Source: Paraburkholderia graminis C4D1M (GTDB lineage: Bacteria > Pseudomonadota > Gammaproteobacteria > Burkholderiales > Burkholderiaceae). Taken from it: a DNA stretch of 64,000 nucleotides. The notes under the pieces are model-generated. The model worked only from the letters and a program-made list of their open reading frames with translations. It had not been told where the DNA came from and did no database searches. Of the stretch, positions 8,692 through 17,749 are shown piece by piece. Position 1 is the stretch's first letter. Each line of letters starts with the position of its first letter. A program made the translations under genes and the position numbers. The stretch covers positions 62,001-126,000 of the forward strand of contig NZ_ABLD01000001.1 in assembly GCF_000172415.1 (NCBI RefSeq), written 5' to 3'.

Positions 8692-9603
8692 ATGCGTCAT
8701 CGTCATTCAATGCACGTGCATGCGGCGCTCGTGGCAGGCGCGCTTTGCTATGCGGCGCTCGCAAGCGGCGCAGTGCGCGCCCAGGGCGAGGCGCTGCCCA
8801 ACAACGACGGCGCCGACGGCGTGCTGCGCGTCTGCGCGGACCCGAACAACATGCCCCTGTCGAACAACAAGGGCGAAGGTTACGAGAACCGCATCGCGAG
8901 CCAGATGGCGAGCGACTTCGGCTACAAGCTCGAATACACGTATTTTCCGCAGCGCATGGGCTTCGTGCGCCATACGTTGCGCGAGAAGGTGGCCGATACC
9001 GGCGCGTACAAATGCGATCTGATCATCGGCGTGCCGAAAGGCTACGACATGACATCGACCACGCAGCCCTATCTGCGCTCGACCTATGCAATGGTGTTCA
9101 AGAAGCGGCCCGAACTGGCCGGCATCAATACGCCCGACGATCTGCTCAAGCTGCCGCCCGATCAACTTCATAAGCTGCGTTTCGGCATCTTCACGCAGAC
9201 GCCTGCCGTCGACTGGCTGCTCGGTCATAACCTGATCGATCAGGCGGTGTCGTATCAGGTGCAAAGCGGCGACCCGCAGGAATATCCCGGCCAGATGATC
9301 GAACGCGATCTGCAGGCGGGCAATGTCGACGTGGTGTTTCTGTGGGGGCCGATTGCCGGTTACTTCGCGAAGCGCTCCGGCGATTCGGTGAAGCTCGTGC
9401 CGTTCCCGGCCACGCCGGGCATCCGCTTCGACTATACGATTTCGATGGGCGTGCGCTACGGCGAGAAAGCGTGGAAGGACAAGGTCGATCAATGGATCGG
9501 CGCGAACCATGACAAGATCGACAGCATTCTCACGAGCTATGAAGTGCCGCTGCTGAAACCGGTCGACGCACCGGCGGGCAAACCCGCGGACGCGTCGCCA
9601 TGA
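8692..9603 (+). CDS. xoxJ: XoxJ, periplasmic binding-protein-like partner of the methanol dehydrogenase
   Basis: The 303-residue protein has a signal peptide (cleavage near VRA-QG) and a substrate-binding-protein fold of the quinoprotein-dehydrogenase-associated type. It opens with V-L-R-V-C-A-D-P-N-N-M-P-L-S-N, typical of MxaJ/XoxJ. XoxJ is thought to help activate or assemble XoxF rather than serve an ABC transporter, and no permease or ATPase gene is nearby. A strong AGGAGG site sits six bases before the ATG. Its stop overlaps the next gene's start (ATGA at 9600-9603). Confidence 0.92.
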   Translation: MRHRHSMHVHAALVAGALCYAALASGAVRAQGEALPNNDGADGVLRVCADPNNMPLSNNKGEGYENRIASQMASDFGYKLEYTYFPQRMGFVRHTLREKVADTGAYKCDLIIGVPKGYDMTSTTQPYLRSTYAMVFKKRPELAGINTPDDLLKLPPDQLHKLRFGIFTQTPAVDWLLGHNLIDQAVSYQVQSGDPQEYPGQMIERDLQAGNVDVVFLWGPIAGYFAKRSGDSVKLVPFPATPGIRFDYTISMGVRYGEKAWKDKVDQWIGANHDKIDSILTSYEVPLLKPVDAPAGKPADASP

Positions 9604-10493
9604 CGGCGGAGTGTGGTGGGTTTCCCGGCGGTATTCCTGACGACGGCGTGAGCGGCGGTATCAGCAACGGCAGGCGGCGCGTGCTCGCGGCGTGCGCCGC
9701 GAGCATCGCATGCGTGACGGGCGCAATGGGTGCGATGGGCGTCGTTGTAGCCAACGCGCAAGCGGCCACGCCTGCACCCGCATCCGCGCCGGGCGCGAGC
9801 GATATTTCGCCCGCCGAGCGCCTCATCTTTACGACCGATCATCTGCACGGCGTCGAGCAGCAAACCGAACTCGACTACGCGTTGCTCAGCTCCGACGCGT
9901 CCGCGCACGGCAGCGACACCGTCAAGGTACTCGTGACGAGCGCCGACAATGCGAAGGGCGACGCCCAGGTGTCCGATAAACGCGGCGCGGTTCCGTTGCC
10001 GAACGGCGGCTTGCAGTGCAATCCCGTCATCATCTATTTTCTCGAGCGCGACATCGCCGAGATGGAGCAGTTGACGGGCGGAAAACGCCGCTATTTCCAG
10101 CAGCGCCTGCGGCTCGCGCTCGCCGCCGGGCCGAAGATCGAAACGGTGACGAGCCAGATCGGCGGCAAGGCGGTGAAGGCGCAGCAGATCGTCGTGCAGC
10201 CGTATCTCGACGATCCCAACGCCGCGCGTTTTCCGCAATACACGGGCAAGCGCTATACGTTTCTGATCGCGAGTACGGTGCCGGGCCAGGTCGCGATGAT
10301 TCGCACGGAAGTGCCGGGCGCCAACAACGATTTCGCGCATCCGCTGCAAAGCCGCGCGCTCAGTTTTCAGGCTGTGTTGCGCAAGCTGACGCCGCCGGGG
10401 AATGCACCGAACGCGCCTGGCGCGCCGAACAACGCGCCGCGTTCGCCGAACGAGCCCGTCACGCCGTCGAACGCGCCGCGCGCGAGCCGGTAG
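9600..10493 (+). CDS. Exported protein of unknown function in the xox operon
   Basis: This 297-residue protein is not recognised. It starts with an ATGA overlap on xoxJ. An arginine-rich stretch (GRRRV) precedes a hydrophobic run, suggesting export after about residue 55 (ANAQA). The middle region (about 70-265) is a single mixed domain, and the last 35 residues are a low-complexity tail rich in Asn, Ala and Pro with repeated N-A-P. Its position between xoxJ and the LysR gene, with coupled translation, suggests work in the periplasm with methanol oxidation. No motif reveals an activity. Confidence 0.75.
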   Translation: MTAECGGFPGGIPDDGVSGGISNGRRRVLAACAASIACVTGAMGAMGVVVANAQAATPAPASAPGASDISPAERLIFTTDHLHGVEQQTELDYALLSSDASAHGSDTVKVLVTSADNAKGDAQVSDKRGAVPLPNGGLQCNPVIIYFLERDIAEMEQLTGGKRRYFQQRLRLALAAGPKIETVTSQIGGKAVKAQQIVVQPYLDDPNAARFPQYTGKRYTFLIASTVPGQVAMIRTEVPGANNDFAHPLQSRALSFQAVLRKLTPPGNAPNAPGAPNNAPRSPNEPVTPSNAPRASR

Positions 10494-10499
10494 CGGCGC

Positions 10500-11492
10500 A
10501 TGGCCTTGAATTTCATCCGCTCGCTCACGCTGCGTCAGTTGCAGATTTTCGTCGTGGCGAGCCGCTATACGAGCTTCGCGCGCGCGGCCGAGGAGTTGCA
10601 TCTGACGCAGCCGGCCGTGTCGATGCAGATTCATCAACTCGAGGAAGCCGTGGGCCTGCGTCTGTTCGAACGGATTGCGCGCAAGCTCGCATTGACCGAG
10701 GCCGGCGAGAAGTTCAGCCATCACGCGAGCCGCATTCTCGGCGAGATCAAGGACGCCGAAGATGCGATGACCTCGCTCAAGCAGGCCGACAGCGGCTCGA
10801 TCGCGGTGGGCATCGTCAGTTCCGCGACGTATTTCGCGCCCAAGCTGCTCGCGATGTATTCGCGCATCTACCCGAAAGTCGACGTTCACTTTTCGGTCGG
10901 CAATCGCGACGCGCTATTGCGTCTGTTGCAGGACAACGCGATCGATCTCGCGATCATGGGCCGGCCGCCGCCGGAGTTGGACACGACGACCGAGCCGCTC
11001 GCATGGCATCCGCAAGTGGTGATCGCGCCGGTCGATCATCCGCTCGTCGGCGCACAACGGTTCGATTTGCAGGAGCTGCGCGGCGATACGTTTCTGGTGC
11101 GCGAGCCCGGTTCGGGCACGCGCATGGCCGCGGAGGAAATGTTCCGCCAGCATTTGTTCACGCCCGCGAAAGTCGTCACGCTGGGCAGTAACGAAACGAT
11201 CAAGCAGGCGGTGATCGCGGGCATGGGCGTGAGCCTCATTTCGCTGCATACGCTGCTGCTCGAACTGCGTACCGGCGAACTCGCCCTGCTCGATGTGAAC
11301 GGCACGCCGATCGAGCGGACGTGGCAGATCGTGCATTTGCGCGCCAAGCAGCTTTCGCCGACCTGCATGATCTTCCGGCAGTTCCTGCTCGAGGAGGCCG
11401 CAGCTTATCTGGAGCGCGAGTATGCGGGGTTCGTGCCGTCGCCGGGAAGATCGAAGGTTCTGTTAAAGGCAGTCGACGACGCATCCGCGTGA
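10500..11492 (+). CDS. LysR-family regulator, CbbR-like
   Basis: The 330-residue protein has an N-terminal winged helix-turn-helix (LTLRQLQIFVVASRYTSFARAAEELHLTQPAVSMQIHQLEE, residues 9-50) and a periplasmic-binding-like effector domain from about 95 to 300. The sequence style is that of CbbR regulators, which sense metabolites of C1 assimilation. It starts seven bases after the unknown exported gene and precedes moxR, so it is embedded in the methanol operon and probably controls it or a Calvin-cycle operon elsewhere. The target is inferred from position only. Confidence 0.88.
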   Translation: MALNFIRSLTLRQLQIFVVASRYTSFARAAEELHLTQPAVSMQIHQLEEAVGLRLFERIARKLALTEAGEKFSHHASRILGEIKDAEDAMTSLKQADSGSIAVGIVSSATYFAPKLLAMYSRIYPKVDVHFSVGNRDALLRLLQDNAIDLAIMGRPPPELDTTTEPLAWHPQVVIAPVDHPLVGAQRFDLQELRGDTFLVREPGSGTRMAAEEMFRQHLFTPAKVVTLGSNETIKQAVIAGMGVSLISLHTLLLELRTGELALLDVNGTPIERTWQIVHLRAKQLSPTCMIFRQFLLEEAAAYLEREYAGFVPSPGRSKVLLKAVDDASA

Positions 11493-11545
11493 AGCGTTTT
11501 TCTTGCCGGCGGCGCGGTGTGTGCCCGCCATAGGAGATTGCACCG

Positions 11546-12565
11546 ATGGGTTCCAGCGAACAGCTTCAGGATTGGCGTCTGCACGCGCTGCATATCGAGG
11601 AAGAAGTCGCGGGCGCGGTGATCGGCCAGTCGCAGGTGATCCGGCTCATCACCGTGGCGCTGTTTGCGCGCGGCCATGTGCTGCTCGAAGGCGGCGTCGG
11701 CGTCGGCAAGACGACCGTGTTGCGCGCGTTTGCGCGCGTGGTGGGCGGCGAGTTCGAGCGCGTCGAAGGCACGATCGATCTGATGCCGGGCGATCTCGTC
11801 TATCACACCTATGTCGATGCCGAAGGCAGGCCGCGTATCGATCCCGGTCCGCTTCTGCGGCACGGCGAGCGGCTCACCACGTTCTTCTTCAACGAGATCA
11901 ATCGAGCGCGTCCGCAGGTGCAGTCGCTGCTGTTGCGTGCGATGGCCGAGCGTTCGGTGTGGGCGTTCGACCGCGAATATCGTTTTCCGCACATGACGGT
12001 GTTCGCGGATCGCAACAAGGTCGAGAAGGAAGAGACGTTCGAACTGGCGTCGGCGGCGCGCGACCGTTTTCTCTTCGAACTCGGCATGCCGACGCCCGAC
12101 GACACCGAGGTGCGCCGCGCGCTCGTGTTCGATGCCGACTATCACGACGTCGACCGGCTGCTCGCGCGTCTTTCTCCGGCCATCGTGCCGTGGGAGCAGT
12201 TGAACCAGATCGGCGCGGCGATCCAGCACAGCGTGCAATCGAGCGAGACGATAGAGCGCTACGTGCTGGACATCTGGCAGGCTACCGAAACGCCGCAGCG
12301 CTTCGGCATCGCGCTCGACGGCGTGGACATGGAGCGGCTCATCCTGGCGGGCGCGAGTCCGCGCGGGATGAGCGCGCTCTTGCGCGCGGCGCGTGTGGTC
12401 GCGTGGCTCGCGGGCCGCACGCATCTGATTCCCGAGGACATTCACGCGGTGCTGCTGCCCGCGCTGGGCCACCGCGTGTTCTTCACGCCGATCTACGAAT
12501 TGCGCCGCCAGGAACTCTCGGAGGCGTTGATGACGCAGATCGTCGGCAGACTGGCGGTGCCTTGA
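11546..12565 (+). CDS. moxR: MoxR-family AAA+ ATPase
   Basis: The 339-residue protein has a Walker A loop G-G-V-G-V-G-K-T-T near residue 52 and a Walker B F-F-F-N-E-I-N near residue 115, followed by the small lid domain. MoxR ATPases act with VWA-domain partners as chaperones that insert cofactors, here presumably the metal or PQQ of methanol dehydrogenase. AGGAG precedes the ATG. A VWA/DUF58 partner follows three bases after the stop, which is the classical MoxR-MxaS pair. Confidence 0.92.
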   Translation: MGSSEQLQDWRLHALHIEEEVAGAVIGQSQVIRLITVALFARGHVLLEGGVGVGKTTVLRAFARVVGGEFERVEGTIDLMPGDLVYHTYVDAEGRPRIDPGPLLRHGERLTTFFFNEINRARPQVQSLLLRAMAERSVWAFDREYRFPHMTVFADRNKVEKEETFELASAARDRFLFELGMPTPDDTEVRRALVFDADYHDVDRLLARLSPAIVPWEQLNQIGAAIQHSVQSSETIERYVLDIWQATETPQRFGIALDGVDMERLILAGASPRGMSALLRAARVVAWLAGRTHLIPEDIHAVLLPALGHRVFFTPIYELRRQELSEALMTQIVGRLAVP

Positions 12566-12568
12566 GCG

Positions 12569-13438
12569 ATGAACGAGATAGCGGAATTCCACTACCGTTT
12601 GCCGATGCGCTCATCGGGCGTTCGGCCCGGCTCGCATCGTGGATCGAGCTTCGGCGCTGGCCAGGAATTCGCGATGCACGGGCGCCTCTTCGACTATCCC
12701 GATCCGCGCCGTCTCGATCTGCGGGCGAGCGTGCGCGCGGCGCGCTCCGAATGGCTCGTGCGGGTGCATTTGCAGCGCGCGGCGGTGCCGGTGCAGGTGC
12801 TTGTCGATGTGTCCGCGTCGATGCGCTTCGGCAGCCGTCAAACGAAACTGGAGGTGGCCGCGGATTTCGTCGAGGCATTGGGTTATAGCGCGTTTCGTGT
12901 GGGCGATCCGTTGGGCATGCTCGCCTTCGATCATGCTTCACGCGACGATCTTTTCATGCCGGCGCGCTCGGGCCGCGGCATCGGCAATCTGCTCGCGACG
13001 ATGCTGCGCGGGAGTGAGAGCGCGGCGTCGAATGACGTCGGCGAAAGTGCGGACGCACTGCGGCGCGTCGCGTCGACGCTGGCGGGCCGTCAGGCGCTGG
13101 TCTTTATCGTCTCCGATTTCCACTGGCCGCTCGCGGCCTTACCCGCCGCGCTCGACTTGCTGGTGCATTCGTACGTCGTGCCAATCGTCATATGGGACGC
13201 AGCGGAGACCGTGCCGCCCGCGGGCGGTCCGCTGCTCGCGGTCAGCGATGCCGAGTCCGGCGCGCGGCGCACGCTGTGGCTGAGCGCCGGCGTGCGGGAG
13301 CGTTGGCGCGAAGGCGTTGCAACACGCCGCGGCGAACTCTCGCAGATGTTCGGCAAGCGCGCGATCCAGCCGTTTTTTATCGAAAGCGCTTTCGATCCGG
13401 AGGCCATGTCGCGCTACTTTCTGGAGGCCGTTGCATGA
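12569..13438 (+). CDS. mxaS: MxaS-like DUF58/VWA protein
   Basis: The 289-residue soluble protein carries a DUF58 core with a VWA metal site D-V-S-A-S near residue 77. It follows moxR by three bases and overlaps the mxaA-like gene by ATGA. In methylotrophs MxaS is needed with MxaR/A/C/K/L/D to mature Ca-dependent methanol dehydrogenase. Here the only dehydrogenase in reach is XoxF. There is no signal peptide, so it works on the cytoplasmic side. Confidence 0.82.
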   Translation: MNEIAEFHYRLPMRSSGVRPGSHRGSSFGAGQEFAMHGRLFDYPDPRRLDLRASVRAARSEWLVRVHLQRAAVPVQVLVDVSASMRFGSRQTKLEVAADFVEALGYSAFRVGDPLGMLAFDHASRDDLFMPARSGRGIGNLLATMLRGSESAASNDVGESADALRRVASTLAGRQALVFIVSDFHWPLAALPAALDLLVHSYVVPIVIWDAAETVPPAGGPLLAVSDAESGARRTLWLSAGVRERWREGVATRRGELSQMFGKRAIQPFFIESAFDPEAMSRYFLEAVA

Positions 13439-14370
13439 GATTCGGGGGAACGCTACGCCGCATACGGGCCGCGACGATCGTCGCTATCGTGCTGCTGCCT
13501 TCGCTATTGCCGTCCACGAACGCAGCAGCCGCGAGCGGCGCCGTATTCCAGCCGACCGTGCAGGAGCCGCGCGCATTCGGCTATCTGCTCGGCGATGTCC
13601 TCACGCAACGCATACTGCTGCAAGACGGCGACCGCGAGATTGGCTCGGTGACGCCGCCTTCGCTCGGCCGCACCGATACGTGGCTCGAGCGCCGGCGCGT
13701 TCGCACCGAGACCGACGACGAGGGCCGCCGCTGGATGGCGATCGACTATCAGCTCGTCAACGTGCCGACCGCGCTCACGCAGATTGCGTTGCCCGCGTTG
13801 ACGCTGCCGTCGTCGTCGGGCGCGACGCTGCGCGTCGCCGAGTGGCCGATCAGCATCGGTCCCGCGACGCCTGCGAATCCGTTCAATGCCGGCGATCTGC
13901 AAGCGCTGCGGCCCGACCGCCAGGCTTTGCCGCTGTCCACTGCGCCGCTGCGCCGGCAGGCCGGCATCGCTGCGGGCTTGTCGTTGCTGACCTTGTTCTC
14001 GTGGGCCGGCTGGTGGTGGTGGCGCAATGCGCGCGAGTCGGCGCGGCTGCCGTTCGCGCGCGCGTGGCGGCAAATGCGGCGCATGCAACGCGCGCAGCGC
14101 GACCCCGAGCCGCGCATGGATGCCTCCACGGATGCGTGGCTTTGCCTGCATCGCGCGTTGAACGAAACGGCGGGTCATGTCGTGCATGGCGGTTCGCTGC
14201 CGGCGCTGTTCGCGCGGGCGCCGTATTTGCAACCGTTGCGCGCGCAACTGGAGCAGTTCTACCGGCAATCGGCGGAACGCTTTTTCGTGCGCGCGTCGAC
14301 CGCCGAGGCCTATCCGCTCAAGACGCTGTGCGAGGCGCTGTATCGCGCGGAACAGCGTCATCAGCGATGA
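13435..14370 (+). CDS. mxaA: MxaA-like membrane protein of methanol dehydrogenase maturation
   Basis: The 311-residue protein has an N-terminal signal segment (residues about 11-33), a periplasmic beta-rich domain, one transmembrane helix (about 180-197, ending in a WWWW run) and a cytoplasmic helical tail. This is the MxaA arrangement. The ATG at 13435 overlaps the mxaS stop, and its own stop overlaps the next start (ATGA at 14367). MxaA homologues are required for metal insertion into MxaF; the role with XoxF is inferred. Confidence 0.8.
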   Translation: MRFGGTLRRIRAATIVAIVLLPSLLPSTNAAAASGAVFQPTVQEPRAFGYLLGDVLTQRILLQDGDREIGSVTPPSLGRTDTWLERRRVRTETDDEGRRWMAIDYQLVNVPTALTQIALPALTLPSSSGATLRVAEWPISIGPATPANPFNAGDLQALRPDRQALPLSTAPLRRQAGIAAGLSLLTLFSWAGWWWWRNARESARLPFARAWRQMRRMQRAQRDPEPRMDASTDAWLCLHRALNETAGHVVHGGSLPALFARAPYLQPLRAQLEQFYRQSAERFFVRASTAEAYPLKTLCEALYRAEQRHQR

Positions 14371-15356
14371 ACAATATGGCGCTCGACTTCGCTCATCCCT
14401 GGCTGCTCGCGCTGCTGCCGCTCGCATTGCTGCCGCTGCTGCCGCGCCGCGCCGACACGCTCGCGTTTTCGTGGATCGCGTGGCTGCCGGACGATCGCGC
14501 GGGACGCTGGATCGGCGCCGTCGCGCAGGGCAGCGCCGTGCTGGCGATGCTCGCGATCGTCGTCGGTCTGGCCGGTCCTGGGCGCTCGCATCGCGAGGTA
14601 TTGCGCACGGGCAGCGGCGCGCAGATTCTGATTCTGATGGACCGCAGCGCCAGCATGGACGAGCCGATCAACAGCAAGGGCGTTGAGGTCAGCGCGGGCG
14701 AATCGAAGAACAAGGTGGCGCGCGCTTCGTTGACGGAGTTCGTCGCGCAGCGGCCGAACGACCGGCTCGCGTTCATGATGTTCGGCACGAGCCCGTTGCT
14801 GGCGATGCCGTTCACGTACGACCATCGCGCGATCGACGCCGCCATCGCCGGTACGAGCGTGGGCCGCGGCATGCCCGACACGCAACTCGATCTCGGGCTG
14901 CTGACTGCGATCGGCGAATTCAATCAGCAACATTCGTCGAGCCGCCGCGCAATCGTGCTCGTCTCCGACGGCGGCGCGAAGCTGAACGCGCGTGTGCGTC
15001 AACTGATTGAAGACGGCCTGCTGCGCAATGACATCGCGCTCTACTTCATCTACTTGCGAAGCAGCATTTACAGTCCCGACCTGAATGCGAAGGTGCCGGC
15101 GAGCGAGTCGTCGGCGGAAGCGGAATTGCACCGCTATTTTCTTTCGCTGAAGACACCTTATCGTTTGTTCCAGACGGGTAATGCAAAAGCAATGAGGGAC
15201 GCGATGGCCGAAATCAACCGGCAGCAGAATGCGCAGACGACGTTCGTCGAGCGTTTGCCGCGCGAGGATCTGAGTTCGTATTGCTTGGCGGCAGCGCTTG
15301 CGAGTTGCGTGCTGCTCATCGCATTGCGGTTCTTTCAGGTTCGGGTGTGGGCATGA
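14367..15356 (+). CDS. mxaC: MxaC-like VWA-domain membrane protein
   Basis: The 329-residue protein starts with a hydrophobic helix (LLALLPLALLPLL), has a second near residues 50-70, a VWA domain with the metal-ion-dependent adhesion motif D-R-S-A-S (about residue 92), and a C-terminal helix (about 303-322). This matches MxaC and the BatA type of MoxR partner. Overlapping start and stop codons with mxaA and mxaK show tight coupling. The reading frame is open upstream to 13317, but the ATG at 14367 is the first that fits the operon. Confidence 0.83.
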   Translation: MNNMALDFAHPWLLALLPLALLPLLPRRADTLAFSWIAWLPDDRAGRWIGAVAQGSAVLAMLAIVVGLAGPGRSHREVLRTGSGAQILILMDRSASMDEPINSKGVEVSAGESKNKVARASLTEFVAQRPNDRLAFMMFGTSPLLAMPFTYDHRAIDAAIAGTSVGRGMPDTQLDLGLLTAIGEFNQQHSSSRRAIVLVSDGGAKLNARVRQLIEDGLLRNDIALYFIYLRSSIYSPDLNAKVPASESSAEAELHRYFLSLKTPYRLFQTGNAKAMRDAMAEINRQQNAQTTFVERLPREDLSSYCLAAALASCVLLIALRFFQVRVWA

Positions 15357-15928
15357 AGCGCGCGTCGGTGCATGTCATCTTCGGGGCCGTCGCGCTGTGC
15401 TGCGCAGCGGTGGCCGCTTATGACGGGCTGCGGTTGCGTCACGCGGAGGAGGTGAACCAGGTCGTGGCCGCCAGCGCTACCGCTACCGCCGGCAAGGCAG
15501 CCGCGAAGCAGGCGCCGCGCAGCGCCGGCAGCATGGACGACGCGCCGCAAGTCAGACTCGCGCGCGCGATCGCGCTGTCGAAAGAGGGCGCTTACGACAC
15601 GGCGGGTCCTCTCTTCGAGTCGCTGATTCGCGAGCAACCCGAGAGCGACACTGGACGCGCTGCGCTGTTCGATCTCGGCAATCTGTATCTGCGCCAGGGC
15701 ATCGGACATAGCCCTGCGGGCGCGGTCGAATCGCTTGCGATGGTCGAGGAAGCGAAAGCCCGCTATCGAAGCCTGCTGCGCATTGCACCCGACGATTGGG
15801 ACGCGCGCTACAACCTCGAACGTGCGTTGTGGCTCGCGCCCGAGACGCGTTCCGCGTCAAGTGCGCCTGACGTCAAGGAGCAGCACGACATCAAGGTGCG
15901 CGACCCCGAAAGCAGGGACTTGCCGTGA
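15353..15928 (+). CDS. mxaK: MxaK-like protein
   Basis: The 191-residue protein has one N-terminal transmembrane or signal-anchor helix (residues 7-22) and a TPR-like helical periplasmic region (for example ARAIALSKEGAYDTAGPLFESLI and ALFDLGNLYLRQG). MxaK of methylotrophs has this size and place between mxaC and mxaL. Start and stop codons overlap both neighbours. Identification rests on order, topology and short motifs. Confidence 0.75.
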   Translation: MKRASVHVIFGAVALCCAAVAAYDGLRLRHAEEVNQVVAASATATAGKAAAKQAPRSAGSMDDAPQVRLARAIALSKEGAYDTAGPLFESLIREQPESDTGRAALFDLGNLYLRQGIGHSPAGAVESLAMVEEAKARYRSLLRIAPDDWDARYNLERALWLAPETRSASSAPDVKEQHDIKVRDPESRDLP

Positions 15929-16980
15929 GCCTGCGCGCATCCATGCGAGGCTTTTTCACCGGACGTCACTGGATGACGGCAGCCGCGCTCGTGCTGCTGA
16001 TTCTCGCGCTTGCGATGCCGCCGGTCGCGTTGCCGCGCAATACGTCGAGCTACATCGTCACATTCGATATTACGCAGAGCATGAACGTAGAAGATGCGAT
16101 GCTCGACGGTGCGCCGGTGAGCCGGCTCGTGTTCGCGCGTGCGGCGATGCGCGAGGCGCTCGGGCAACTGCCGTGCGGGTCGAAAATCGGCTGGAGCGCG
16201 TTCACCGGGCAGCGTAGTTTTCTGCTGCTGCCGCCCGTCGAAGTGTGCGGCAACTACGATGCGCTGCTGGCGTCGCTCGATCGGATCGACGGGCACATGC
16301 GCTGGACGAACTACAGCCGCATCGCCGAGGGCGGTGTTTATTCGGCGGTTCGCGTGGCGCAGGAGATTGGCGACAGCACGGCCGTCGTCTTCGTCACCGA
16401 TGGCCAGGAAGCGCCGCCGCTGCTGCCCTCCGATGCACTCAAGCAGGACATCAATCCCGCGCACGTGAAGGGCTGGCTGATCGGCGTCGGCGGCGATCAG
16501 CCGGCGCCGATTCCGCGCAGTGACGCGCACGGCAATCGCATCGGCTACTGGCAGGCGGACGAGGTCGTGCAGGTTCCGCAGATGCATGCGTCTGCGGCTC
16601 ATGCGGCCAGTCACGAGGAACGGTCCGCGTTGCAAGGGCATTATTTGAGCGCGGTGGCCGGGCAGGTCGGCTTCGGTTATCGGCGTTTGATGGACGCGGA
16701 GTCGTTGCGCGACGCGATGCTCGATACGCGGCTCGCTCACCGCGAAACGGTGCCGACCGATTTGCGCTGGTGTCCCGCGGTGCTGGCGCTGCTGCTGCTC
16801 GTCTGGCGCTTTCTGCCGGGGACTGCTGTTTCTTTAGAGACGATGCGGTTTGGTACGACGCCTGTTGCGCGAATCTTTGGCCCGGCGCGGCGCGCTCGCG
16901 CGATTAGCTCATCGCCTGCCGACAGCGCTCACTACGCCGCCGCGGCTGCCGCCGCGCACAACCGCGATCTGGTCGAATAG
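15925..16980 (+). CDS. mxaL: MxaL-like VWA-domain protein
   Basis: The 351-residue protein starts at a GTG that overlaps the mxaK stop. It has a membrane helix at residues 17-36, a VWA domain with D-I-T-Q-S (about residue 49) and a later F-V-T-D-G strand, then a C-terminal helix (about 290-305) and an Ala-rich tail. This is the last gene of the run, ending 18 bp before the convergent regulator gene. MxaL works with MxaA/C/K in metal insertion. Confidence 0.82.
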   Translation: MSLRASMRGFFTGRHWMTAAALVLLILALAMPPVALPRNTSSYIVTFDITQSMNVEDAMLDGAPVSRLVFARAAMREALGQLPCGSKIGWSAFTGQRSFLLLPPVEVCGNYDALLASLDRIDGHMRWTNYSRIAEGGVYSAVRVAQEIGDSTAVVFVTDGQEAPPLLPSDALKQDINPAHVKGWLIGVGGDQPAPIPRSDAHGNRIGYWQADEVVQVPQMHASAAHAASHEERSALQGHYLSAVAGQVGFGYRRLMDAESLRDAMLDTRLAHRETVPTDLRWCPAVLALLLLVWRFLPGTAVSLETMRFGTTPVARIFGPARRARAISSSPADSAHYAAAAAAAHNRDLVE

Positions 16981-16998
16981 CGCGCTGCATACGCCCAC

Positions 16999-17643
16999 TT
17001 ACGCGGCCGCGCCGCGCAGATCGCGGATATGCTGATAGACGGTGGCGCGGCCCATTCCCAGCACGCTCGCCACATAGTTCGCCGCGCTCTTGCCTTTGAA
17101 CGCGCCTTCGGCCCACAACGCTTCCACCAGTTCGCGTCGATGGTCGCGCGTCAGCGAATTCAGCGCGAGTTGACGCTCCTGGAGCCACGCGTGAAGAAAC
17201 GTGTTGATGCGCTCCTGCCAGTCGTCCTTGAAGAGTTCCTCGGGTTGCTTAACCACGCCCGCGCCTGAAATCACGCGGTCGATCACATGCTTGACGTCCT
17301 CGAACACGGCGATGTTGTAGTTCACGCACATCACGCCGACCGCCACGTCCGCGTCGTCGAATAGCACGGTGCTCACACAGCGCATGCGCCTGCCGTCCCA
17401 GTTGATCTTTTCATAAGGCCCGATCGTGCCGGACTCGACCGTGTGATCGATTTCCTCCAGCGCGGACTCGTCGCCGATCTCGCGCTTGGACAGATTGTTC
17501 GCGATGTACGCGACCGTCTGACTGTGCAGGTCGTGAATGACGATCTCGACGTAGGGGAAAAAAAGCAGCGCGATGCCGTCCGCGACACGGCTGTATCGAT
17601 CCAGAAGCAGGCGGCGCGTGGCCGTTGTCTTGGTCTTTCGCAT
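16999..17643 (-). CDS. YheO/DauR-type transcriptional regulator (PAS-like domain plus HTH)
   Basis: The 214-residue protein has an N-terminal YheO PAS-like domain (LFFPYVEIVIHDLHSQTVAYIANNLSKREIGDES) and a C-terminal helix-turn-helix (AANYVASVLGMGRATVYQHIRDLRG). DauR of Pseudomonas, a repressor of D-arginine catabolism, has this build. It sits next to an ornithine-cyclodeaminase-like gene and near a D-amino-acid dehydrogenase gene, the same partners as in dauBAR, so control of D-amino-acid catabolism is the best guess. Confidence 0.85.
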   Translation of the reverse strand: MRKTKTTATRRLLLDRYSRVADGIALLFFPYVEIVIHDLHSQTVAYIANNLSKREIGDESALEEIDHTVESGTIGPYEKINWDGRRMRCVSTVLFDDADVAVGVMCVNYNIAVFEDVKHVIDRVISGAGVVKQPEELFKDDWQERINTFLHAWLQERQLALNSLTRDHRRELVEALWAEGAFKGKSAANYVASVLGMGRATVYQHIRDLRGAAA

Positions 17644-17749
17644 AGGGCAGGTGGGTTCCGGTTTCGCAGAGGCTACAACGCGTCGGCTCGCGCGTCATTT
17701 TGCCATGAGCGACGCGTGCGGCCGCTTAGGCGGCATCGCTGCATAGACG

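Noticed and set aside
13317..14366. N-terminal extension of the mxaC-like frame
   Set aside because: It overlaps the whole mxaA-like gene in another frame and is low in hydrophobic structure. The ATG at 14367 overlaps the mxaA stop as in the rest of the operon.
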